Positions 56,965 to 64,000 of a stretch of 64,000 nt of DNA are shown one piece after another. The position numbers and the translations under genes were made by a program. The stretch covers positions 45,904 through 109,903 of the forward strand of contig CANJBZ010000008.1 in NCBI GenBank assembly GCA_947473475.1, in the 5' to 3' direction. The DNA is from Alphaproteobacteria bacterium (GTDB taxonomy: Bacteria; Pseudomonadota; Alphaproteobacteria; Micropepsales; Micropepsaceae). Every line of letters starts with the position of its first letter. Position 1 is the stretch's first letter. Under the pieces are notes generated by a model that searched no databases, was not told the origin of the DNA, and saw only the letters and a program-made list of their open reading frames with translations.

Positions 56965-57050
56965 ATCCTAATTGCGGCTTTCGTAGTACATCATCCTACG
57001 CAAAATTAATTACTCATAAACCATGAGTAAGAAACCGCAATTGGTAGGAT
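56965..57050. other. Three-stem structured element
   Basis: An outer stem pairs ATCCTAATTGCGGCTTTC (56965-56982) with GAAACCGCAATTGGTAGGAT (57031-57050). Inside are two hairpins: CGTAG/CTACG (56982-57000) and a perfect 7-bp TACTCAT/ATGAGTA with a 5-base loop (57011-57029). The layout is a three-way junction. It lies between the UXS stop and the LuxR-type gene and could be a terminator-like 3' structure, an RNA leader or a small mobile element. Confidence 0.55.
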
Positions 57051-57232
57051 TTGGCCACATCACGAATGTTCAACTGTGAGAACTGGCGGGGCAGAAGCGC
57101 CGCCTTAATGGTCGAACTTGCGTTGCGGCATGCTCAGTAGCTGCGCCAGGGGGCAGAGTTTGGGGCGAAAACCCTTTCATTGCACATGGCACAAAGGCGG
57201 GCGGCCCATTTTAGGGGGGCGGGGATATAGCG

Positions 57233-57826
57233 ATGGAGCCGAACTACCGGACGTCCGGGGCAGTCGCATGGGCGATTTTGGATCTGATTAAACTGCCGAT
57301 TTTTCTGGTCGATGGCGAAGGGGGTATAAAATACAGCAATACAGCGGCTATTGCGGAACTAAGCACAGCCGAGTCGTTCAAACAGATAGATTGCGTCCTT
57401 ACCTCGGTTCATCCGGCGGACAACGCGCGACTACGGGGCGCGATTGAAACGGCTTGTCATAAAGACGAGCGGCAGACGATCATTATCAACGACACGCGCA
57501 GTCCCCGTCCGCAACTGGCGACGGTTCTGCCGTTTTCCGCGGGCGGACCCGGCTCCGGGATTCAGGCTCTGATCTTCCTGCAAAAATGCGAACCCAAAGA
57601 CGCCGAATTCTCGAATGCTTTGCGTCAGTTGTTTCGCCTTTCCGCTGCTGAAACGGACATTGCCTCGGAACTGGTGCAGGGCGCCGATGTCGAGCAGATC
57701 GCCGAAAAGCGCAAGGCGAAGATCACCACGGTTCGCACTCAGGTCGCGGCGATGCTTTTGAAGACGCGAACCCGCCGCCAAGGGGAGTTGATCGCGCTGT
57801 TTTCGCGACTCTGCGCCCTGCCCTGA
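57233..57826 (+). CDS. LuxR-type transcriptional regulator with PAS-like domain
   Basis: A 197-residue protein with an amino-terminal PAS-like sensor (LPIFLVDGEGGIKYSNTAAI, about 21-40) and a carboxy-terminal LuxR/GerE-type helix-turn-helix (FRLSAAETDIASELVQGADV, then EQIAEKRKAKITTVRTQVAA). It has no receiver domain, so it probably responds to a ligand or redox signal. The SDR gene follows on the same strand after 102 bases. Targets are unknown. Confidence 0.8.
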   Translation: MEPNYRTSGAVAWAILDLIKLPIFLVDGEGGIKYSNTAAIAELSTAESFKQIDCVLTSVHPADNARLRGAIETACHKDERQTIIINDTRSPRPQLATVLPFSAGGPGSGIQALIFLQKCEPKDAEFSNALRQLFRLSAAETDIASELVQGADVEQIAEKRKAKITTVRTQVAAMLLKTRTRRQGELIALFSRLCALP

Positions 57827-57928
57827 ACCGCCTTTCAAGGGCTATTGCGCGCCAGCGCATAACGCATTGCTGAAGCGCGGCAAGACGGCTATCGCTAGCG
57901 CACAGCCACACGCCAACGTGAGAGCCTC

Positions 57929-58681
57929 ATGCGGTTAGCCAACCAAGTTGCCATCGTTACCGGAGCCGGACGCAATATCGGAGAAGAAGCCGCCAAACTG
58001 TTCGCCCAGGAAGGCGCCGCGGTCGCCGTGGTCGACATGGACAAGGTCCGGGCCGACACGGTGACCGATGCCATCAACGCAGCGGGCGGAAAGGCCAAGA
58101 CCTATCTCTGCGATGTCTCGGACGAAAATCAGATCATCGCCACTGTCGATGCGGTCGTAGCGGATTTCGGCCGGCTCGACATCCTCATCAACAATGTGGC
58201 GATCTCCGACAACAAGCACCTCTTCGACATCACCAAGGCCGAATGGGACCGCGTTTTCGCCGTATGCCTGACCGCGCCGATGCTCTTCAGCAAATATGCC
58301 GCCAAAGCGATGATCGCCGCTAAGCATGGCGGCAAGATCGTCAATGTCAGCTCGACATCGGGCCATTACGGACGCGGCCGGGCGATTGCTTACACCAGCG
58401 CCAAAGCGGGCGTCATCAATCTGACGCGTTCGCTCGCCATTCAGCTTGCGCCGTATGACATCCGCGTCAATTGCGTGGTGCCGAACAAGATCGGCTCGCC
58501 CGTTGGGAAGGACGAATTCAATCCGGACCGCAAGGTGTTGAACCTGCGCAATCGTCCAGGCGAACCGATCGATCTGGCGCGCGCCATGCTGTTTCTGGTC
58601 TCCGACGAATCCGATTTCATTGCGGGGACCGAACTCTTCGTGGATGGCGGTTGCGCGGCGATGATGCCCGGCGGGGATTGA
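57929..58681 (+). CDS. SDR family oxidoreductase
   Basis: A 250-residue classical short-chain dehydrogenase. The cofactor motif TGAGRNIGE (11-19) is followed by NNVAIS, the catalytic Ser in VNVSSTSGHYGRG and the YTSAKAG Tyr-xxx-Lys motif (about 153-157), and the ending FIAGTELFVDGGCA. The acidic residue VDMDK after the second strand points to NAD(H). The substrate is unknown; it may be regulated by the adjacent LuxR-type protein. Confidence 0.92.
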   Translation: MRLANQVAIVTGAGRNIGEEAAKLFAQEGAAVAVVDMDKVRADTVTDAINAAGGKAKTYLCDVSDENQIIATVDAVVADFGRLDILINNVAISDNKHLFDITKAEWDRVFAVCLTAPMLFSKYAAKAMIAAKHGGKIVNVSSTSGHYGRGRAIAYTSAKAGVINLTRSLAIQLAPYDIRVNCVVPNKIGSPVGKDEFNPDRKVLNLRNRPGEPIDLARAMLFLVSDESDFIAGTELFVDGGCAAMMPGGD

Positions 58682-59102
58682 TTTCCCGCAGTACACAGCG
58701 ATCGCGAAAGAAGCCGTCCCAACCTGATGCAGCGCCATGACGCGCCGCTCTCACCCCGGGGTTGCGCGGTGTCTCCCTGAAGACGGCCCAGCGCAAATTC
58801 GACAGCGCATTCCGTGTACAGATGTATTCACAGACCCACTTCTGCGATGCCTCGAATTTGTCACACAAATCAGCGTAAGCTGAACTGTAGAATTAGCATT
58901 TCATTTACCTTCTCAGCTTTATCACAGCGAGCGGATGCAAGTGATTTGACGGACGTGTCGAACACTTTCATTACGGAAACATCCTCGTAACTGCGTGCGC
59001 GCCGCGTCGAGGCGGCCTTACGCAATCGAGGGGGGTAAACTTTCAACAATTCCGCGCAACGCGAAATGCGCAACGGCGAAGCTATGCCGGTGAGGAGAAT
59101 CT
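58682..59102. other. Upstream region of the RTX protein gene
   Basis: This 421-base gap has no recognisable gene. It is AT-rich for this genome around 58850-58980, with a perfect dyad ATTTGT-CAC-ACAAAT at 58856-58870, and ends in a strong ribosome site (GAGGAG six bases before ATG 59103). It probably carries the promoter and a long leader. Confidence 0.5.
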
Positions 59103-61970
59103 ATGGCCATTTTGACGGTCGGACGTGACCAGCAATACGCGAGCCTGAAAGACGCCGTCGCTGCATCGCATGACGGAGATACTTTGTTTGTGCAGGCGGG
59201 CACATACGTGAACGATTTTGCGGCCATCAACACCAAGATCAACATTATCGGCGTGGGCGGAATGGCTCATTTCGTGGCGACGACGGCCCCTTCAAACGGA
59301 AAGGCCATCCTTGTCACCACCACGGATGTCACGATCGACCATCTGGAATTTTCAGGCGCCGCGGTCGGCGACGGGAACGGCGGCGGTATCCGCTATGAAG
59401 GTGGAAACCTGACCGTCACCAACTCCTACTTTCACGACAACCAGGACGGCATCCTCGCGGCCGCGACGCCGGGCGGCGTCATCACCATCGACCGCACGGA
59501 GTTCGACCACAACGGGGCCGGCGATGGCCAAAGCCACAACGTCTATGTCGGTCAAATTGCACTGTTTCAGATGACGAACAGTTTTTCCCACGACGCTGTC
59601 GTCGGTCACGAGGTGAAAAGCCGGGCGGTGGAAACGATCCTGACGAACAATCGCATATACGACAATGATGGTTCGGCGAGTTACAGCATCGATCTGCCGA
59701 ACGGCGGACTGGCCACGATTCAGAACAATGTCATTCAACAAGGACCGTGGACGCAGAACCCGGCGATCATTGCCTACGCCAAGGAGAACGCGCCTTACGC
59801 AAAATCCAAGCTGATCGTTTCGGGTAACACCATCATCAACGACAAGAGCGGCTCCAGCATCTATTCCGTGAACAACGGGAGCACCCTTAGCGCGCAAATT
59901 ACGGACAACCATTTTTACGGGCTGACTGCGGCGCAAATCACCAACAAGACGAGCGTGCAGTCGAACAACAATTCGCTTAGTTCGCATCCGGTGCTCGACT
60001 CCTCGCACCCCTGGGATGCAAGCGCGTGGACGGCGTTGGTCTCCGGAGGAGCGGGCGCCGATCTACTCAGCGGCTCTGCCGGCAACGATCTGTTTGTCGG
60101 CGGCACAGGCGCCGACACCTTCAAAGCGGGCGCAGGCGCCGACACGATCCTAAATTTTTCCGTGGCGGAGGGCGACAAGATCGACCTGAGCGGCGTGGCC
60201 GGTTATTCAGATCTCGCCGGACTTCTGCTTCACGCCACGCAAACGTTATCGGACGGCGCGATCGACCTCGGCAACGGCAATTCCCTTGTTCTGAAGAACG
60301 TTACCATTGCTAGTCTAACCGAGTCAGCGTTCCTGTTCAGCACGTCGCCGGACTCCGCACCCGTCGATATCGGCTTGTCCTCAACTTCAATTCTGGAAAA
60401 CACCCCTTCCGGGACCGCTGTCGGAGTTCTGTCTGCGATTGATCCAGACGCGAATGACAGCCTGTCATTTTCCATGGTGGACGATGCCGGCGGGCTGTTT
60501 GCCATAGACGGCGGCAATCTCGTCGCGACGACGCCTTTCGATTACGAGGCGGGCAATGCTTATGACATCGTGATCCGGGTGACGGACTCCGCAGGTCAGA
60601 CCTACGATAAGAAGCTCACAATCGCCGTCGACAATGTTTCGGGCGAAACGATTGACGGATCCTCCGGGAACGATGTCATCGACAACAGCGCCGTCGTCAC
60701 CCCAACGGGCGAAGAAGATTCGATCAGCGGCGGCGCCGGGCAAGACAGCATCGCTGCGCATGGTGGAAACGATACGTTGAACGGTGGCGCAGGTACCGAC
60801 ACACTCGCCGGAGGTGGCGGCAACGACCTCTATATGGTCGATTCCGTAGGCGATCGTCTGATCGAAGGTGCAGACCAGGGAGCCGATCTGGCCCTTGCAT
60901 CCGTCTCGTACACGCTCCCATCGAACGTCGAAAATCTGACGCTGACCGGCATTGTTGCACTTGCCGGGGCGGGGAACGATTCCGCCAATCTCATCACTGG
61001 CAATTCGGGGGCAAACACACTTGCGGGGCTTGGCGAGGCCGACACACTGGATGGCGGCAATGGTATCGACACCGTCACCTACGCGGCGTCGGCTGCCGGC
61101 GTGGATGTCAGCCTATACACCGGAACCGGCATTGGAGGTCACGCCGAAGGCGACGTTCTCAAGCGTATCGAAAACCTAATTGGATCTTCGTTTAATGACA
61201 CGCTTTCGGGAAGCAGCGCCGCCAATTCCCTTTCGGGCGGCGACGGTAGCGATTACATCCGCGGCAGTTCGGGCGCCGATACGATCGACGGTGGCAAAGG
61301 CGTGGACACTCTTGCCGGCGGCGTTGGCAATGACCTCTTTCTTGTCAACGACCCATCGGATTCGGTTGTCGAGAACAATGGAGGTGGAACCGATCTTGTG
61401 AAGGCGTCAAGCGCCAGCTTCCTGCTGCCCGCCTTTGTCGAAAACCTGACATTTGCCGGCACCGGCAATTTCACCGGCACGGGAAACACGCTTGCCAATG
61501 CCATCACGGGAGGTTCGGGCAGCGACACGTTGTCAGGACTGACTGGAAACGACGGTTTAATTGGAGCGGGAGGCAACGACTCGCTTTCCGGGGGCGACGG
61601 GAACGACACGCTTACGGGCGGCGCCGGAATCGACAAACTCTCCGGGGGGATTGGTGCAGACCGCTTCGTCTTCAAGCTGCTGGCGGACTCGCCAACTCTG
61701 GGAAGCCACGACACGATCGCCGATTTCAATCATTCGGAAGCGGACCAAATCTATCTTGCGAAGATCGATGCCAGCACCACAGTAAGTGGCGACCAGGCGT
61801 TTACCTTCATCGGCACGCAAGCCTTTCATCATGTGGCCGGGGAGCTCCAATACGCGGCGGCCGCGGGAGGCATCATTGTGTCCGGTGACGTCAACGGCGA
61901 CGGGGTCGCCGATTTCAGCATCGATGTGACCGGGGTAAGTTCTCTGGTCGCAGCAGACTTCATCCTATAG
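59103..61970 (+). CDS. Large beta-helix/cadherin/RTX secreted protein
   Basis: A 955-residue Ca-binding surface or secreted protein without a cleavable signal peptide, as expected for type I secretion. In order: a right-handed parallel beta-helix (about 10-290, with GGNLTVTNSYFHDNQDGILA), a first RTX block (about 315-350, GADLLSGSAGNDLFVGG), a cadherin-like domain (about 423-513, ILENTPSGTAVGVLSAIDPD), further RTX blocks (540-585, 700-745, 815-860, GGNDSLSGGDGNDTLTGG), and a serralysin-like carboxy-terminal secretion domain (GADRFVF ... DVNGDGVADFSIDV). The mix resembles mannuronan epimerase-like and adhesin-type proteins. No type I transporter is adjacent. Confidence 0.88.
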   Translation: MAILTVGRDQQYASLKDAVAASHDGDTLFVQAGTYVNDFAAINTKINIIGVGGMAHFVATTAPSNGKAILVTTTDVTIDHLEFSGAAVGDGNGGGIRYEGGNLTVTNSYFHDNQDGILAAATPGGVITIDRTEFDHNGAGDGQSHNVYVGQIALFQMTNSFSHDAVVGHEVKSRAVETILTNNRIYDNDGSASYSIDLPNGGLATIQNNVIQQGPWTQNPAIIAYAKENAPYAKSKLIVSGNTIINDKSGSSIYSVNNGSTLSAQITDNHFYGLTAAQITNKTSVQSNNNSLSSHPVLDSSHPWDASAWTALVSGGAGADLLSGSAGNDLFVGGTGADTFKAGAGADTILNFSVAEGDKIDLSGVAGYSDLAGLLLHATQTLSDGAIDLGNGNSLVLKNVTIASLTESAFLFSTSPDSAPVDIGLSSTSILENTPSGTAVGVLSAIDPDANDSLSFSMVDDAGGLFAIDGGNLVATTPFDYEAGNAYDIVIRVTDSAGQTYDKKLTIAVDNVSGETIDGSSGNDVIDNSAVVTPTGEEDSISGGAGQDSIAAHGGNDTLNGGAGTDTLAGGGGNDLYMVDSVGDRLIEGADQGADLALASVSYTLPSNVENLTLTGIVALAGAGNDSANLITGNSGANTLAGLGEADTLDGGNGIDTVTYAASAAGVDVSLYTGTGIGGHAEGDVLKRIENLIGSSFNDTLSGSSAANSLSGGDGSDYIRGSSGADTIDGGKGVDTLAGGVGNDLFLVNDPSDSVVENNGGGTDLVKASSASFLLPAFVENLTFAGTGNFTGTGNTLANAITGGSGSDTLSGLTGNDGLIGAGGNDSLSGGDGNDTLTGGAGIDKLSGGIGADRFVFKLLADSPTLGSHDTIADFNHSEADQIYLAKIDASTTVSGDQAFTFIGTQAFHHVAGELQYAAAAGGIIVSGDVNGDGVADFSIDVTGVSSLVAADFIL

Positions 61971-62118
61971 GTCCGCCAGTCCTCAGAACATGGGTGTCTC
62001 CGGCCGGGTTTACCACAGCCGGAGACACCGCCCAGGCGGACGGCCTGGAAGGGGATAGCGAAACGCTTGATTCACTTTCGCTGCCAGCGCATGAAGCGTG
62101 CGTCCAAGGAGATCCCCC

Positions 62119-63759
62119 ATGACCCGCCGCGAAGCTCCGGCCCGTACCTATCCGGATTTACATGACCATATTGCCGCTCTGGAAAAGGCCGGCCAGCTTG
62201 TTCGCGTCGATCGCCCGATCAACAAGGACACCGAGATGCACCCGCTGGTGCGTTGGCAGTTCCGCGGCGGCTTGCCCGAAAGCGAGCGCAAGGCGTTTCT
62301 GTTTACCAATGTGACGGACAGCAAGGGTAAGCACTACGATATTCCCGTGGTTGTCGGCGCCCTTGCGGCCAACCGTGAAATCTACCGGATTGGCCTGGGA
62401 TGCGATCTCGACAAGATCGAGGAGACCTGGGCGCGCGCCACAGCCTCTCCGATCAAACCCCGCATCGTGACGGTCGCGCCGTGCCACGAGATCGTCATCA
62501 CAGGAGACGAGCTGAACAAGGAGGGCATGGGGCTCGACGGCATTCCCGTACCGATCTCGACCCCGGGCTGGGACAATGCTCCGTATACGACGCTATCGCA
62601 ATACATCACCAAGGACCCCGATACCGGCGTCCAGAACATGGGCAATTACCGCGGTCAGGTGAAGTCGCGCCGCCGCCTGGGAATGAACCCGTCGCTGGAA
62701 CTGCGTCCTGGCATCTATGCGCACTGGCTGAAATACAAGAAGCGCGGCGAGAAGATGCCTGCCGCCGTCGTGCTTGGTGCGCCGCCCGCGATTACCTTTG
62801 TCTCGACGCAGAAGATTGCCGAATCGCTGGACGAACTCGATGTCGCCGGTGGCTTGGTCGGAACTCCGATCAATGTCGTGAGGGCCAAAACGGTCGACCT
62901 GCTTGTCCCCGCGGAAGCCGAGATCGTGATCGAAGGCTACATCGACACCGAATGGCTGGAGCCGGAAGCACCGTTTGGCGAATCCCACGGCCACGTAAAC
63001 TTGCAGGAATACAATGCGTTCATGGAAGTCACCGCGATCACGCGCCGCAAGGACGCGATCCTCACTTCCATCATCAGCCAGGTGACACCGTCCGAATCGA
63101 GCCTCATCAAGCAGGTTTCGCTGGAGCCGTTGCTGCTGCAGGGCTTGCACGCCCTGGGCATGAAGTTCGTCAAGCGCGTCGCCCTGCACGAACCGCTGAC
63201 GAACTTGCGCAAAGTCGTGATGCTGCACATGGAAAAAGGTACGCCGCGCCAGGAAGTCTGGCGGGCGATGTACGGTCTGTGCTCGCAGCATCGCGCGGTC
63301 GGCAAATACGTCATCGCGATCGACGAAGACATCGATCCGACCAACATGGATGCGGTGTGGTGGGCGCTGTCCTATCGCTGCAACCCGGCGCTGGACATGG
63401 AAATCCTCAAGCACCGCGACCAGGGCCACGGCCCGCGCAGCCTGCGCAATGGCGGCGAGGACGCCTCTGTATTGTTCGACGCGACGCTGAAAGAGCCGTT
63501 CCCGCCTGTATCGCTGCCCAAGCGCGAATACATGGAAAACGCCAAGAAGATTTGGGACGAACTGGGGCTGCCGCCGCTGAAGCCGCAGGCGCCGTGGTTC
63601 GGCGCCTCGCTTGGCGAATGGGACGAACGCTTCGATGCAATGGCCGCGCGCGCCGTCGCAGGCGATTACTGGATCACCGGCGACATCATCGCGCAACAGC
63701 GCCGCAACGACGTGCCCATGAACACCGAAACCCGCCGGGTCACGCCGAAGGACGAGTGA
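62119..63759 (+). CDS. UbiD-family (de)carboxylase, paralogue 3
   Basis: A 546-residue prenyl-FMN-dependent decarboxylase with NMGNYR (about 173-178), AEIVIEG and EAPFGE (283-288). AGGAGA seven bases before ATG 62119 fixes the start ([14 protein letters not shown]). It is closer in layout to paralogues 1 and 2 than to housekeeping UbiD of ubiquinone synthesis, judged by the shared [17 protein letters not shown] start and length. No ubiX neighbour is present. A broken alpha-hydroxy-acid dehydrogenase follows. Confidence 0.92.
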   Translation: MTRREAPARTYPDLHDHIAALEKAGQLVRVDRPINKDTEMHPLVRWQFRGGLPESERKAFLFTNVTDSKGKHYDIPVVVGALAANREIYRIGLGCDLDKIEETWARATASPIKPRIVTVAPCHEIVITGDELNKEGMGLDGIPVPISTPGWDNAPYTTLSQYITKDPDTGVQNMGNYRGQVKSRRRLGMNPSLELRPGIYAHWLKYKKRGEKMPAAVVLGAPPAITFVSTQKIAESLDELDVAGGLVGTPINVVRAKTVDLLVPAEAEIVIEGYIDTEWLEPEAPFGESHGHVNLQEYNAFMEVTAITRRKDAILTSIISQVTPSESSLIKQVSLEPLLLQGLHALGMKFVKRVALHEPLTNLRKVVMLHMEKGTPRQEVWRAMYGLCSQHRAVGKYVIAIDEDIDPTNMDAVWWALSYRCNPALDMEILKHRDQGHGPRSLRNGGEDASVLFDATLKEPFPPVSLPKREYMENAKKIWDELGLPPLKPQAPWFGASLGEWDERFDAMAARAVAGDYWITGDIIAQQRRNDVPMNTETRRVTPKDE

Positions 63760-63800
63760 GGGAATAGGTCGAAGGGCCTCTTCCGAACACCGAAGCTGTA

Positions 63801-63850
63801 GCCGCCCCCTCCACCGCTTCGCGGTCCCGCTCCGCGGGGGAGTATCCTTA
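63801..63850. repeat. GC-rich palindromic intergenic element 6
   Basis: GCCGCCCCCTCCACCGCTTC then GCGGTCCCGCTCCGCGGGGG is a partial copy of the element at 38653-38847. It ends where the dehydrogenase fragment begins. Confidence 0.65.
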
Positions 63851-64000
63851 ACTGGCATCCGCCGCGGTCAGGACGTGTTCCGTGCGTTGGCGCTGGGCGC
63901 CGATGTGGTGGCGTGCGGGCGTCCGGTTCTCTACGGGCTGGCGCTTGGCGGCAGTTTGGGCGCGCAGAGCGTGCTCGAATATCTGCGCGACGATCTCTAC
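63851..64000 (+). pseudogene. Carboxy-terminal fragment of an FMN-dependent alpha-hydroxy-acid dehydrogenase
   Basis: The frame from about 63855 reads [20 protein letters not shown] then [18 protein letters not shown], the last FMN-phosphate-binding part of the lactate/glycolate oxidase (LldD) barrel, continuing past the window edge. Nothing of the first ~300 residues is present: the sequence before it is an intergenic repeat and the UbiD stop. It therefore looks like a gene truncated by repeat insertion or deletion, though the part beyond the window is unseen. Confidence 0.75.

Noticed and set aside
60046..61690. Tandem repeated DNA that might be a mobile or CRISPR-like array
   Set aside because: The periodicity is the nine-residue GGxGxDxLx code of RTX calcium-binding repeats inside a single open reading frame.

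Overview
The window comes from a high-GC alphaproteobacterium with a Caulobacter-like cell cycle and motility programme. It carries ctrA, chpT and sciP, a flbD-type flagellar activator, and a flagellar gene order (fliK-flgD-flgE-sciP, then fliF-fliG-fliH-fliN-flbD-flhA-flhF) like that of Caulobacter relatives. UbiD-rich catabolic genes and a PEP-CTERM protein would suit a soil or freshwater member of Caulobacterales or the Rhizomicrobium/Micropepsaceae group. That placement is inference, since no rRNA or other phylogenetic marker is in view. I saw no tRNA, rRNA, CRISPR array, integrase or transposase.

Layout. 1-14.9 kb: flagellar block, running from the first codons of flgK on the minus strand to flhF, with sciP embedded. 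14.9-19.0 kb: an insertion-like stretch (HNH nuclease, DUF433/DUF5615 toxin-antitoxin pair, an amidohydrolase-like protein lacking its usual metal ligands) marked by three copies of a short dyad repeat. 19.0-23.5 kb: doxX, fliJ, fliI, divergent ctrA, then a single-domain response regulator and chpT. CtrA-type sites lie in front of fliF (near match) and between chpT and cysQ (perfect TTAA-N7-TTAA). 23.5-28.9 kb: cysQ, an orphan efflux adaptor, DUF1134, exoD-like, and secF without secD.

28.9-43.3 kb: a catabolic region with a TauD-like dioxygenase, secreted MBL hydrolase, Tat-exported amidohydrolase, molybdenum hydroxylase large subunit, OB-fold protein plus thiolase, class III CoA-transferase, carboxymuconolactone decarboxylase-like protein, UbiX, UbiD, enoyl-CoA hydratase-like protein and an isochorismatase-like amidohydrolase. 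Together they suggest CoA activation, prFMN-dependent (de)carboxylation and beta-oxidation-like breakdown of an aromatic or heterocyclic acid; the substrate cannot be read from sequence. Two further UbiD paralogues lie at 48-49.7 kb and 62-63.8 kb.

43.4-64 kb: mixed genes, including a VWA protein, methyltransferase, MBL protein, GNAT, a TPR/SPOR lipoprotein, a PodJ-like Sel1 protein, a DUF2390 gene coupled to a 38-codon ORF, a sigma-54-driven PEP-CTERM gene split from its sorting tail by an in-frame stop, UDP-glucuronate decarboxylase, a LuxR-type regulator preceded by a three-stem structure, an SDR, and a 955-residue beta-helix/cadherin/RTX protein. The window ends in a headless fragment of an FMN-dependent alpha-hydroxy-acid dehydrogenase.

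Several intergenic repeat families punctuate the region: a ~105-bp two-hairpin repeat (three copies, with compensatory base changes), a ~140-bp direct repeat flanking one odd gene, GC-rich palindromes, and a GTGAGT-type inverted repeat at convergent gene ends.
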